A stretch of 64,000 bases of DNA from Lithospermum erythrorhizon (taxonomy: Eukaryota; Streptophyta; Magnoliopsida; Boraginales; Boraginaceae). The stretch is from the NCBI GenBank assembly GCA_019722365.1, contig JADFUC010001683.1:868001-932000 (forward strand), written 5' to 3'. Below are positions 1 through 12,879 of the stretch, in pieces. The notes under the pieces are model-generated. The model did not search any database. It saw nothing but the letters and a program-made list of their open reading frames with translations, and had not been told where the DNA came from. Numbering within the stretch: the stretch's first letter is position 1; every line of letters starts with the position of its first letter. The translations under genes and the position numbers were made by a program.

Positions 1-103
1 ATTTCTAAGAACCAAATAAGTTCTTTGGCTAAGCATACTAATTTCATAGGGCCTGTTTGTTTGAACTATCACAGACACATTTTCACCTCTGTTTATCATA
101 CAG

Positions 104-421
104 ATAGACAAACATCGAAGATTGGTTGGCTTCTCAGCTTACTCATTCTAGCCGCGGCAGTGGGTGCTGGTCTGGCTGGATATATCTTCTACAAATATAG
201 GCTTCGGGTACAGTAATCAATTCTTGAAATACTAACGCTGTCTTAGTCAACGTTGGAGATCGAATCACTAACATAACTATTTGTATGTTGCTTATTTGAA
301 GTCTTACATGGACTCGGAGGTGATGGCGATCATGTCGCAGTACATGCCACTCGACAGCAATAATCATACTCAAGTTACTCAGCATGAAACAGAGCCCCTA
401 AGGCAAAGTTCACCTGCATAA
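104..421 (+). CDS. VSR: Vacuolar sorting receptor, last two exons (5' truncated)
   Basis: This is the C-terminal end of a BP80-type vacuolar sorting receptor, a type I membrane protein that carries soluble cargo from the trans-Golgi/TGN toward the lytic or storage vacuole. Exons are 104-207 and 302-421, with stop TAA at 419-421; a branch-like TACTAAT and an AG precede the first exon. The first exon encodes a hydrophobic transmembrane segment (WLLSLLILAAAVGAGLAGY) ending FYKYRLR. The second begins SYMDSE and contains YMPL, the tyrosine-based YxxPhi sorting signal that VSRs use for adaptor binding. The lumenal PA and EGF-like domains lie upstream of the window. The tail ends EPLRQSSPA. Family assignment is confident from the tail; which VSR paralogue it is cannot be told. 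Confidence 0.9.
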
Positions 422-1329
422 TCGGAGCTCGAGGTTGAAACAAATCTTGAACATATGTGTTCTTCCAGATGAAAATTAATTATTTTTCGCTATCTTGAAC
501 TTTTCGTCGCTTAATGCTTTCAGATACCATGAGCCGGTGCAGCTTGTTCGAGTCGAGTGGAAATCTCGAGTTGGGAGTCATTATCAAGTAACTGCATGGT
601 GTTCCATGTAAATCAAAAACAGAGAAAGAGTGATCAGTATATATAAATTTAGGCTTAGGAGCTTGTTTTTTGTCAATGTGAAATTATGAAAACAGTATAA
701 TTTCCACTTTGTGAATGACCTTTATTTCCCTTTTAGAATTTTGTAGGTTTCCATACTTAATAATTAATATCATCATTTCTGCTTTAAATTTTAACTAATT
801 CAATGAAAGGGAAAATAAGAGGAAACATGCAAGGGTAAATTGTCATATGCCTCCTATGTTTTTGCCAACGGCATAATAGTATATTTTTACTAAGTCAATT
901 ACTGCCACTGATATTTGAGAAATAAAAATCAGGAGTTTTTTTTTAATAAAAGTGAACTAATAATTAAATCAGAATGAGGTATTAGTAATTAATTGATGAC
1001 TACTTCAACAATTATCTGCACCTTCAAATCTGCATGTTTTGCCGCAAAATCCTACTTAACTTGTTAACTGACTCAGAAATTTTTGGACAACTAAAAAAAC
1101 CAACAAATATTGTCTTTGTTTTTCCATTTCAAACAAAAACATAACAAAACCTCAACTATTAACTCAAAATATGCAGATGATCTAGTATATGATCACCATG
1201 CATTTGATTCTTGAATAAGTTTGTGTTCAAGATTATATCAAGAAACAAAAACCATTTTCTATTTTTTGTAGTCTATAGTATAGATATCAGGTTTCATTGA
1301 AGAAAAGAGAAGTGAGGTGAAGGGAGGAG
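422..1329. other. Spacer between the VSR and NPF genes
   Basis: The left part is probably the VSR 3' UTR and the right part the NPF promoter and 5' UTR. The sequence is AT-rich and I see no coding exon. No convincing TATA box was fixed for the NPF gene. Confidence 0.5.
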
Positions 1330-3717
1330 ATGGAAGATCAGTCTCTATCAATGGAGCAACACCCTCTTCCCCCTTCAACATCAAGAAGAGGAGGATGGAG
1401 AGCCATAAAGTACATTCTTGGTAAGACTAATCATCAAAAAAATTAATTTATGCGCGTATAAGTTTTTCGTGTGTGGTATCTAATGTTATGACGTTTTGAT
1501 AAAAAACGAATGAATTAGTAGTTCGACTATGTTGTTCGTTATTAAAGTTGTATTCGATGTTTGTTGTAATGTTATTGTTTATCCTTTTGTTGCCTGTGTT
1601 GAATCAAGGGAATGAATCATTTGAGAAATTGGCGGCGATGAGTTTGATAGGGAACATAACAGTGTATCTTCGTACACAATACAACATGGGAGGAATGCTT
1701 GTGGTTAATGTGGTTACTATATGGTCTGCTACTCAGAATGGCTCTTGCCTAGTTGGTGCTTTTCTATCTGATACTGTGCTTGGGAGATTTCTTACCCTCT
1801 TATTTGGCACATTTTCATCTCTTCTGGTACAAAATATGTTACTCTTTATATTTTCTTGAAAATTAAAATATTTGATGTAGTCGATACAACTCTCGATTAT
1901 CTTGTTATTCGCGAAAATGGAAATGTTGCTGATTTTCTTGAAAATATTGAACCATGGCATCCTGTTTTTCTTGTTTTCAGGGTATGTTGATGGTGACACT
2001 TACAGCAGGAGTACCACAACTGAGGCCACCAAATTGTGATGGACAATCACAATGTATTCAGCCTCAGAGATGGCAGCTCGGGATCCTTTTCTCCAGCCTA
2101 GGACTACTCGCCCTAGGAGCCGGCCTTGTGAGGCCGTGCAACATTGCCTTCGGGGCTGATCAATTTGATACAAGAACCGAAAAGGGGAAAAAACAGCTTG
2201 AGAGCTTCTTCAACTGGTGGTATTTCTCCTTCTCAATAGCCCTCCTAATAGCTCTCACCGGTGTTGTCTATGTGGAGACTAACATTAGCTGGATGATAGG
2301 TTTCATCATACCAACTGCCTGCCTTGCATTTTCGATAACCATATTTATGATGGGACGCCATACATACATATACAAGAAGTCTCAGGGAAGTGTTTTTACA
2401 GACATGTTTAGGGTCATTTCAGCTGCTTTCAGGAAAAGGAAATTAAATCTTGAAGAGTTTAGTGAAGTTTCCTTTTTTGATCCTCCTTTAAATGAAGAAC
2501 AATTGGAACAACAAACAGTAAAGCTGTTTCGAACTGAAAGACTCAAATGTCTTGATAAAGCAGCTCTTATGGTTGATCCTAGTGAACTCGATGCTCGTGG
2601 CGTGCCAGTCAATAATTGGTTGCTCTGCAGCGTCCATCAGGTTATCAATTTTAACAATAAACTTCTAGTTGTCATTCGAATCGAGTCCAATTTAGGCGCT
2701 GATGGTACTTAACTACTGTGCTGAAGTTTGGTAGTGGATATCAATAAACTTCTAGTTGTGTATGAAATCAATATAGATACTCAAATTAAAATCGAGTTTG
2801 AGCCACCTAAACCAAAGCCATTATTTAGGTTCTGACATTCCATCTAACATTTGTTCTCGTCTCCACCATTGCATCAGGTTGAACAGCTGAAATGTCTAAT
2901 TGGAATCATTCCAGTTTGGGTTTCGGGCATTGGTTGTTTGCTATCGTTGGATCAACAGAACACATTTGGTATGCTACAAGCCATCCAAATGGACAAAACA
3001 ATAGGACATTTCAAGATCCCACCTGGATGGATGACCTTAGCCACAATGATGTCCCTGACAACCTGGATTTTACTCTACGAGCGCGTTTACATCCCCAAGG
3101 CGAGAAAAATCCTGAAAAGGGACGCCAGAATAAACATGAGTCATCGAATCAGGACTGGAATCATAATGTCGATCCTATGTATGCTTGTAGCTGGAACAGT
3201 TGAAACACGTCGTCGTGATTTGGCCTTAAAACATAACTCATTCACCTCCCCTCTCGGCATTCTCTATCTATTGCCACAGTTTGCTCTATCAGGCCTCATT
3301 GAAGCTTTTGCTGCAGTTGCAGTAATGGAATATCTCACTGTCCAGCTGCCTCAGAGCATGAGGAGCGTGGCGGGCGCCATTTTCTTCCTCACATTCACAG
3401 TTACAAACTACCTCAGCTCCCTGATTGTCAATGTAATTCACAATATCACTTCAAGAAATGGAAAAACACCCTGGTTAGGTGGACATGACCTGAACAAGAA
3501 CAGGCTGGAATATTACTACTTCATCATTGCTAGTTTGTCAGCCATCAATTTCATCTATTTCACATTTGTTGCTAGTGATTACATTTCTTGTGGACAATCC
3601 ATTAACATTGGTGGAGAAGGAGTGGAAGAAGGATTGCAGCTTGAATCAATTTCGATATCGCCGAGAAACTTTGATTCATGTGAGATCAAGGTTGATGAAG
3701 AAACAAGGATTCCCTGA
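1330..3717 (+). CDS. NPF (NRT1/PTR family) proton-coupled transporter, NPF2-like
   Basis: Major-facilitator transporter of the plant NRT1/PTR (NPF) family, which moves nitrate, peptides, hormones or glucosinolates with protons, usually at the plasma membrane. Exons are 1330-1420, 1609-1826, 1981-2640 and 2878-3717, with phases that join cleanly to 602 residues, normal for the family. The proton-coupling ExxE[K/R] motif is present as NESFEK (E33, E36, K37). Other family marks are the GRF segment after helix 2, GAGLVRPCNIAFGADQF, the FFNWWYF stretch, and a charged central loop around residues 230-300 (GRHTYIYKKSQGS). The second half has IPPGWM, VAVMEYLTVQLPQSMRS and a typical helix-12 end. The loop and N-terminus look most like NPF2 (NRT1.7/NRT1.9 type), an inference from memory. 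Substrate cannot be predicted. No lesion was seen. Confidence 0.9.
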
Positions 3718-4769
3718 TGAATGTTGCTCAACAAGATTTTGGCTTGTTCAGAATTTTTCTATAATGAAAAATTGGGACATGTTGTACTTATAGTTTCTTT
3801 GTTATGTATATATGGAATGATGAACAATGCTGGTTAAAACTTTAAACTTCTTGATTGCTAAACATGTTAGAACTAGTAAAATATTGGGTTGCGCGTGGCC
3901 GTCTTGAATGAAAATATTTACGTATAACGATCACGTACAACATAAATGTTAAATATTGCGTATAACAAATTAATCAAATTATAATCAATATTTTCTTTAC
4001 TCTAAAATATCTAATAGAGCGATAACTGATTGATAATATAATTTGATCAAGAACTATCAAAATAAAGGAACCGATCCAAAAAATAGACATGGTATTTGAG
4101 AAATTACTCTAAAAATTATTAATGGTTGAAAATATATCAAGAGTTAAATTAGAAGAAATATCATTGGAAGCTTTCTTTGGGTGTTTCTTACTCAACATAA
4201 CAATATTATGAGCTTTCATATAGGCTCAATGATAATATAAGCATCCTAAGAAAGCGAATAAAAGTTGATATATCGTTTCTCACAGTATTGGGGTATGGTG
4301 TTGGGGAATTATGTAATCTATAATATAAAATAATTTGTTATTTATATGAGCAAATAATATGTAACTCTCAATGGTGAAATAAGCCAAGGACTAATGTAAT
4401 TTTGAAACGTTTTAATGAGTTACAATAACAATGATGCAAATACATAAATATAATTATTAATTTTAATTATTTAATTATCATTAATTTTTTTGTAATTAGC
4501 TCAAAGGTGGAATAGTGAGAGTCGTGTAACTTTTAAGCATTTTAATGAGTTGTAATTACAATGAAGTAAATACATAAATATATTATTATATTTTACTACA
4601 TCGATTAAAATCGAACTTCTATGGATGTATTATATTATAAAAATATATTTAGTCATATATTTTGTTCTAATCTTATATATAATCAAACATGTATTGTTCA
4701 ACAATTAAAGTTAACATAATTTTTTTATTTTGCATACTTTCGAATGTTCTATATTCATACGTGTTTCTA
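3718..4769. other. AT-rich spacer
   Basis: The NPF 3' UTR is followed by AT-rich sequence without coding potential. No gene or clear transposon ends were recognised. Confidence 0.5.
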
Positions 4770-6480
4770 ATATTTGGATTTACATAAAAATTAAAGAAAT
4801 TATAAAATGCATATGTCTTGATGATACGCTTGTTAATTATCGTAAGTGGATTTTTATGTAATTTTTATTGGTAGTAAATATAATATTTTATTTATTATTT
4901 TATTAAAATATTTGAAATATCTTTTGCTCTAGAGTAAAATATTTACATGCTTTCGTATGTCTATATTCATATGTTCAATATTTAATTTACATAAAAATTA
5001 AATAATGATAAAAATAATGTACCTCACGATACTTTCTTAATTGATTTAATCATTTACAAAATTGAAGAAATGATAAAGTCGTATAGCTCGTAATCATTGC
5101 CCAATTATATTTAAGCATTTTACATAAAAATCCATTTTACTCTCATGATAACTTATTAATTACATTTTAATTCTTTACATAAACATTGAAGAAATGTTAA
5201 AATTAAGTATAGCTTCTTATGAAATAACTTTTAATTCTATTTAATTATTTACATAAAAATTGAAGAATGATCAAATTCATGTAACTCGATGATATGCTTA
5301 ATTCTATTTAATTATTATATAAAAATTCATGTAACTCACATGATACCTTCTTAATTTTACCATGATACCTTCTTAATTTTATTTATTTTTTTACATAAAT
5401 ATTGAAGAAATGATAAAATTCATGAAACTCCCATAATACATTCTTAATTCTATTTAATCATTTACATAAAAATTCATGTAACTCCCATAATACCTTTTTA
5501 ATTCTATTTAATCATTTACATAAAAATTCATGTAACTTCCATGATACTTTCTTAATTCTATTTAATTCTTTACATAAAAATTGAAGAAATATTAAAATTG
5601 ATGTAACTTCCATGGTATCTTCTTAATTATATTTAATCATTTACATAAAAATTAAAGAAATGATCAAATTCATGTTACTCCGATGATAAAGCCTTTAATT
5701 TTATTTAGTAATATATAAAAATTCATGTAGCTCACAGCGATACCTTAGATACACAATATACGCTTCTTAATTCTATTTATTTTTTTACATAAAAATTGAA
5801 GAAATTTTTAAAATTTATGTAGCTTCAATGATAGCCTAGCAATTCTATCTAATCATTTTACATAAAAATTGAAGAAATATTAAATTCAAATGTCCATGAT
5901 AAACGTAATTATTTAATTAAATTCGTAATTGCATGCCTTTAAATTATGTAAATTTATTTCTAACATAAAAATTAAAGAAATGATAAAAAATTTATGTAAC
6001 TCCAATAACACCTTCATAATTCTATTTAATCATTTACATAAAAATTCATGTAACTCTCATAATACCTTCTTAATTCTATTTAATCATTTACATAAAATCC
6101 ATGCTGCTCACAGCGATACTTTTTAATTCTATTTAATTCCTTACATAAAAGTTGAAGAAATATTAAATTTAATGTAGCTTTAAACGTCATTAATTATTTA
6201 ATCATTTTACATAAAAATTGAAGAAATAATCAGTCATTGTAACTACAATGATAACTTCTTAATTCTACGTAATCATTTATATAAAAATTGATGAAATGAT
6301 CAAATTCATGTAACTCCGATGATACCTTCTTAATTTTATTTAACTTTTTACATAAAAATTGAAGGAAATGTTAAAAATTATTATAGCTTAATGATAGGCT
6401 TCTTAATTATTTAATCATTTACATTATAAACTGATACTTTATTAATTCTATTTAATTCATCATCATTGCATGTCTTGAAA
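4770..6480 (+). repeat. Degenerate tandem minisatellite, about 53-75 bp units
   Basis: A run of imperfect head-to-tail units all share the cores TTTACATAAAAATT and CTTAATTCTATTTAATCA, for example starting near 4988, 5052, 5120, 5174 and 5248. Two length classes are visible. Long units of about 65-75 bp carry an extra GAAGAAATGATAAAATTC block; short units of about 53 bp go directly from ACATAAAAATT to CATGTAACTCC, as near 5460-5570. The array is very AT-rich and has no ORF of note. Confidence 0.85.
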
Positions 6481-8480
6481 TTATGTAATTTTATTTGTAG
6501 GGGTATTTTAGTCTTCACAAAAAATGAAAGAAACACCTTATTTGATTCACACTTTTAGAAGGTATATAGATATAGATGGTTGAATTTTTAAATTTTGAAC
6601 TTAAATAATTTTGTATATATCTTATGATATTTGGTGAAAAAATATATTAGACTTTTAACATGATTCACTTCTAAGACAATCATTTTGATTTAAATCATAT
6701 TTATGAAGATTATTAATTTTGATTTGAATTTGAGTTATATGTGACAATTAAGTCGAATAAGCTTTGGAAAACATAGCTTCACCCGATGCTCCAGTATAAT
6801 TAACATAAAATATTGTTGTTAACACTAAACCTTGGCAACAAGATTCTAGTTGAGTCTAGATTATTATGGAGGATGATCAATAAAATACAACTTACATTAT
6901 CCCAAAGATTATACAGTTTGATTTTTGATATGAATATTATTTGATTTTATAGCTACATAACTTTGAGGTGTTATATCTTACATGGCTAACTAACCTATCT
7001 CGTTTCTTTAGTCCTCAAACATAAAACATTATATGATTCACTTTTTTTGGTTAAAATTTGAACATATCCTCTTAAGACACAATTAAAAAAAACCGACAAC
7101 TCATCCTCATTTTATCGTTAACCATATTCTCTACCATTAGAGAAAAAACGTAATTTAATCACATTCCTAATTTGAGAATTAAGAATCAATGCACAAAAGA
7201 AGAGGAATTATTCAAAATGGAAAGTTTTGAAAAGGGAAAATAGCAAAAGGGGGGCAAAAATTAAGGAGATTTCTCGCGGTCACAGCTCATATTTCTCAAA
7301 ACAGTTGTCACTTTAGTCGGCTATTTTTTTTTATTCCTAAAAGAGGCCCAAGCCCATAACCAAAACATTCATCAAAGCCGTCCAATTTAATCCAACGGTG
7401 CAAAGTAATTCTCCAAAATTATATACTACCATTACTTTCAGAGCTTAATTACCTATATGACCCATACTATTGGTAATATTTCATTTAAGGGACTAATTTC
7501 TTTCAACATTGTAATTTCCCTCCCTAAATATTTTAGTCGTTAAGTTAAACAAAAATTATTATGCATAAAGAGGCTCATTTTTCTACAATATCAGATTATC
7601 ATATATTTACATGAATTCATACATATATTTTAAGTGAATGAAAAGCGTGTAATTATAATACATTAAATGCTTATATCAATTCTTAGGGAACTCGACGTGG
7701 AAGTATATACAATTAATTTAAGGCTTAATTTCTTGTCCGCGAGCTTTGACAAGCGGATTGAGTTCGCATAAGCTTTCTGTCAGTCAGATTCTGATTTCTT
7801 CTGATACATTTCATTAGCCTTTGAATTTAAAAACTTCGGTCATATTGCCCTTAGACTACTTGTAATAGGTCGGATTGATCGCTCAAGCTAGCTACTTGAT
7901 CGGTCGTAACGCCGATCGTAGTTTTAATGAAGGGTAAAAATGGCGTTGTCTGAAATATTAAATTGGCCGATTCTTCATGTTTGAAATTGGCCATGATCAC
8001 GATATATGATTCCACTTTTTCCGCCGTGAAGTGGATTAAGTCAATTCAACGCAAAAATAAGGCGGAATCTAAATGAAGCCGGTCGGGTAGTTCAAAGCAA
8101 ATTGGCCGATTTTAAAAGTTGGGGAACAAAATGGCCAGAATAAATCGAAGTTGAGGAATAGGAAGAATTTAACATAAATTTTGCATAAACGATCATCTAC
8201 CTCTTTTATGCACCTCCTTGTAACCATGTCTTCCGTTTTATAATATTTTGCATAATATATTGAAGAGATTATAGATAGCTATGATATATTAAATAGCTGT
8301 AATGTATAAATTTAAACAACGAGGCAATAAGCACAACAAAAAAGAGGCAGATAACCCTTCCCGTAAGATTCGTTCTCGGATAAGACGGCAAATTGAAAAG
8401 AAATACATTTAAGTTCGTACCATTAAATGAAACTTTGACAATAATTCGGGACATATAAGCAATTAAGCGTAAGTTTTTTC
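6481..8480. other. Non-coding spacer and upstream region
   Basis: No gene was recognised. Between about 7740 and 8170 the base composition is less AT-rich, and the short motif AAATTGGCC recurs (near 7960, 7985 and 8100), which may be a transposon remnant. The right end is the promoter side of the gene starting at 8816. Confidence 0.4.
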
Positions 8481-8484
8481 TCGC

Positions 8485-8494
8485 CTATATATAT
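8485..8494 (+). promoter_or_regulatory. Probable TATA box of the MSRCFAYPPPGY gene
   Basis: CTATATATAT lies about 330 bp before the start codon. It is followed by a pyrimidine-rich leader (ctctcattagcctccc) that looks like a transcription start and 5' UTR. This is inferred from position and sequence only. Confidence 0.5.
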
Positions 8495-8815
8495 CTCTCA
8501 TTAGCCTCCCTATTCTCATTCTGAAGAGAAAAATTCCCAATTATTTTCCTCTTCATACCCGCGTCTCTAAACCAAACCCTAGCTCTAGGTTTTCCCCGAA
8601 TCTTCATCATTTTCCGCCAAAATTAATCGATTTTTAATCAAAATTAACAAACGAGGATAACTCCATCATAACCGTTGATTTTTTCTACAAATCTTGATAT
8701 TTTTTTCGATAAAATTCGTTGATTTTTGAATTAATTAATTGGTAATTTGTTCAATTTTTGAATCAATTAATTTTTGGGGTTTTTGGGTATTGTTGTATTT
8801 GGGTATATTGGAAAG

Positions 8816-11531
8816 ATGTCGAGGTGTTTTGCTTATCCGCCACCTGGGTATTCGGTGAGCCAAGGAAGCAGTCCGGCCTTGATCGAATCGATTAAGGTTT
8901 GTTGACAAAGCAAATCAGATCTTAGATATGTTGTAGTATTGTTCAATCAATTTTGATTGCTGTTGTTGTAATGATTTGTAATCGATTGTATAAACATTAC
9001 AAAGAGAAGAATTTGTAGTGTGGATTTGGGTATATGCGTAGATGGTTCGAGCTATATAGTAAGATTTAGAATAATGATTGGTGATTGCATTTTGTGTTTA
9101 AACATGTGTAATTGTGTAAATAATAGTAGATTGAGAGTTGTAATTGATAATATAAGGTATACTATTGGGTTTTGGTGGTTTATTTAATTAATTAGCTTGG
9201 AATTTGAAGGGATTTGGTCCTGGGACTGTACATGGAATAAGCGATTCATTCGGGTGATGACTACAAATGTTATGATCATTAAGTGAAAATTTTCATGTTT
9301 ATGAGCTCATGGATACTTTGTTTAGCAGAGTCATTGAATTTTTGTTTGAGCAATTCGTGTTAGTTCATCATGATACATTTAGTACTGGCGTGTGTTTGCT
9401 TGTAGGGTATCTAGATAGATGTTAATGTAAGAGCTGATTGTGTGTTTGTTTTCAAACTCCATTTCCCTATCAAGCAAAATCGAAGCAACTTAATGTTAGA
9501 GCTTATTGTTTTCGGTTGGTCTCTGACAAGAAAATCTTGGTTAATATTTTTCAACTTGTTTTGGAACTTTGTCTCTATCAAGAAACTTCAAGCAATTGAT
9601 GCGTGTTTTTTAGTTCTTCACGACTTCTATAAAAACTTTTTTCTAGCCTCTTAGATGCCATGTTTTGTGAGTTTCAAAATCCTATGCATTGGTTTAATTA
9701 TCATGTAAATGTGGTTCCTAATAGCAATATATTTTCCCATTTGTTTGTCAATCACTATGTGCTTTGTTTGTAGTGGGTTATGTGATCTTCTATATTCTAA
9801 CAAAATGTAGTTGGTTTTTTGAGGCTTTGAAACTTTTTCATAACAATATGTAAGCTTATTGGTGAATGAACGTCTATGGTTTTTGCGGATTGTTTTTTGG
9901 TATGCAAACTACAGCATGAAATATTTTCATGTTATTGTCATGTTCTCTGCTGCGGGTTTTCATTCTTCAGTATTTGGTACTTCATAGCCCTCCATTCTAA
10001 ATTATTTATGCTGGTGCTATAAAGCTCCAGAGAGGGAGTTTACTGGCCAAGGCAGAAGCTAAGAAAGACAGGAAAAAGGATAAGAAAGGGAGAAGTAAAG
10101 AAAAGAAGGAAAAATCGAAGGAAAGTCTTCTCCCTGAGAAGAAGATACATAAAAGAAGCTCCTCTGGTAGGAAAATCCGATCCCTTCAGAAGTTAATACA
10201 AAGTGAAAATGAGCAATTGGAAAGTAGTAGCCTCACTGAGGAGCGTGTACAACCAATTGGAGAACAAAAGCCTAGCACTTCTTCCGACAGCACTCAAAAC
10301 AGCAGTAAAAGAAAGCGAGAGGTAGCTTCTTCTCAATCAGCTGTTCGACATGAAGAGCATTCTATACGTAGCAGTGGTAAAATATCTAGAATCACTTACT
10401 ATTTGTTTACGATTTTACTCACAATGCTACATTAGCTTTTATTCGCTTATGCCTGAGTACATTTCTGAGGCTCTTGCCTGGCGAAGGGGTGGGGGTGGGG
10501 ACGGATAGTATCACGGCTTACCTACAATGATAACAAGGAGGGTGTTCCAAATGGATTCAAGATAATTTTGCTCTATTCTAATTTCTTTTAAATGCTCTAC
10601 AGGAAATGTCGTCAGGATACGATTGCCATTAAAAAGGCAGAATGCTTTAGTCAGCAAACAAGAACCTTGTTCTACTACCTCTCAAAAGACTGAGTTACCA
10701 TCACATGAACAGGCTACCTCTCAAAGGACAGAGTTACCGTCACATGGTCAAACTACATCTCGAAGGACAGAGTTACCATCACATGAGCGGAAAGCTATAA
10801 GTATCAGTCGAGAACCTTGTTATACTTCTGGAAGGTCAGCGTTGGCCACCAGCAATAATCATCTAGAATCCCAAGTTCATTTTCCTTCTGTTCAGCAGGG
10901 ACACAACAATGTTATTTGTTTGCGTCCACCTAGCTGTGAAGTCGACAAAGTTGGCTGTCTCTCGGTACCAAAATCAGTTAACAGGGAGGATACTCCTACT
11001 GTTGTCAGCCAACTGCCTGAAAAGAAATTGTCCAATGTAGCATTTCCTCCTTTGCATCCACCTAAACATGAAGTAGACAATGTGAGTTCTGCCTCAGAAC
11101 CAAAATCACATGACATGGAGGATACTGCGGCTGTTGTCAGCCAATTGCTCGGAATCAAATTACCCAATGTAGCTCTCCCTCCCAGACCCGACGAGAAAAT
11201 TTGTTCAACTTCTGGAATTCCAAAAGCAATCACCCGTGAGGATGATCTTGTCCGCGACCCTAAATCACTTGACAAGAAGATGCTGAAAGCAGAGTTGAAG
11301 TACAGAGATCTGTTCTTGAACTGGGTCCCACCACCACCTCATCAAACAGAGCTCGAGTCTGATGATCAAGATTGGCTCTTCAGTAAGAAGAAAAATCCTG
11401 ACAACGAAACTGAGAAAAAGCTAAAACCGAACAGCAGCATGTCCCGTTGCAGCCATTCATCGTTGTGGCCGCTTGCTCAGTTCATTCCAGAGGCAGACAT
11501 ATATGCATTACCGTTCACTGTTCCCTTTTGA
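8816..11531 (+). CDS. Lysine-rich plant protein with MSRCFxxPPPGY N-terminus, function unknown
   Basis: Exons 8816-8896, 10025-10376 and 10603-11531 join in frame to 453 residues. The N-terminus MSRCFAYPPPGYS is a signature of a plant-only family (Arabidopsis members have been labelled DNA ligase-like or myb-like protein X, without good functional support). The second exon begins with a strongly basic Lys/Arg block (KKDRKKDKKGRSKEKKEK), suggesting nuclear location. The C-terminal part has the conserved-looking module YRDLFLNWVPPPPHQTELES..DWLF. The middle contains two repeat types: three copies of about 14 residues around TELPSH, and two copies of about 47 residues around ED(T)..VVSQL...KL.NVA.PP. 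The first intron is about 1.1 kb. Disorder is likely over most of the chain. Molecular role is not known to me. Confidence 0.8.
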
Positions 11532-12560
11532 GTTCGAAATTGTTGATTGTTTGTTGTTAATTTGACACTTGGGCGTGTACTGCCTTCGGATTTTTGTAGT
11601 TGTAGGGAGCCGAAGGTGACGTTGAAGTGACTTTGGCCTTTTTGGCTTTGTTTGTATATAGCTGAACTTTTAACTATAAATGTTCTCAATACATTGCAAG
11701 TATTTTTACAATTTTACATGTCTCAGAATGTAATGAAAATTTTCTACTGCTACTTCAGTTACGATTTAGTGTGTTTAGAATTTAGATAGTCTATTTTTTC
11801 TCATTTATGCACCAATTCCTCTGTTGAGAGAATCTTGATTAATTTGCAACAATGAATCTTTAGAACCAACGCTTCTTTTTTATAGAGAATCTGTCTAAAC
11901 AAGACAAAAGGGGTCGGATTGTTAGAGATTGTCAAGGGCAAAGGGTGTCGGATTTTATGCAGTCACGAACCCCCATTTAAAGCGAAGTGGTGTGCTATAG
12001 CACCATGTGGAATTTAAAAAAATTCTAAGTACTTAAGACGACGTAGTTTTATGTGAAGTACTGTATATATCATTTGAGCAAGGAAAAATACTTCATAAAT
12101 CATTGGAAATTTTCTGTATATGGATGACATAATATTTGTTTGGTAATATTGATTGGAGTGTGACTTGCAAAGATAGTAACTATCCTATTTGTTGTATTTA
12201 CTATATTCCATAGTTTCTTTCATGATTATAGTAGTACGAAGTAATTACATTGAACAATATTTCATTGAAGTTAGCATCACAAGAAATTCAATCCTAAATC
12301 CGCCTATATACATGCAACCTTATTATTTTAGAAGAGTATTTATGAGTTGACCCATATGAAGTACAAAAACTTTCCATACTACTTGACATAATAGATAAGA
12401 ATCCTATAACTCATTTTGATGTAAATGTAACAACCATATATATACCACTAAATATGCATGGGATCACCTGTATGAGTGAAGTCATTATTAGTCCATTCCC
12501 TTCACGAATTTCCTCTTTTGTATTTTTGTTACTTGAGATGTGAAGTGGGATAACAAAGGT
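11532..12560. other. 3' UTR and spacer
   Basis: The 3' end of the preceding gene is followed by non-coding sequence up to the first LTR-like repeat. No gene was seen. Confidence 0.5.
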
Positions 12561-12748
12561 ACGTAAAAGAAATACGGAAGAGAAAGTAAAATAACACGAG
12601 GAAATTTGCGTAGTATTCCAGGGCGATGTGTTAGGAATTGTCTACCCAGGCGAGCCACGAGAAATTTCAGCTATAATGGGGTAAGAAAGCAGTTACAATG
12701 TTTGGTAGAATAGTTGAAGTAATGCTACTAGAGTTACAAAACTTTAAG
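12561..12748 (-). repeat. LTR-like repeat, left copy
   Basis: This stretch aligns in direct orientation with 16235-16410. Shared blocks are ACGTAA..AAATACGGA, GAGAAATTTAGC, GAGCCAC.A.AAATTTC..TATAATG, TTACAAT.TTT and AATGCTA. The sequence resembles LTRs of plant Ty1/copia elements read antisense, which fits the minus-strand reverse transcriptase next to it. The ends (TG..CA) and target duplication were not identified. Confidence 0.6.
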
Positions 12749-12879
12749 GCACATTTCGATGCAGGAGAAAAACCTATACATTATCACGTATATATATAGG
12801 CTATCGAGAGAGACAAACAAAATGAAGTTGGCCGATGTGGTATATATGCTCAGTCATTTATTATGACAAATCATAAAAT

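Noticed and set aside
4770..6480. CRISPR-like array of regularly spaced repeats
   Set aside because: Units are degenerate and contiguous, without unique spacers or constant repeats, and the DNA is plant nuclear.
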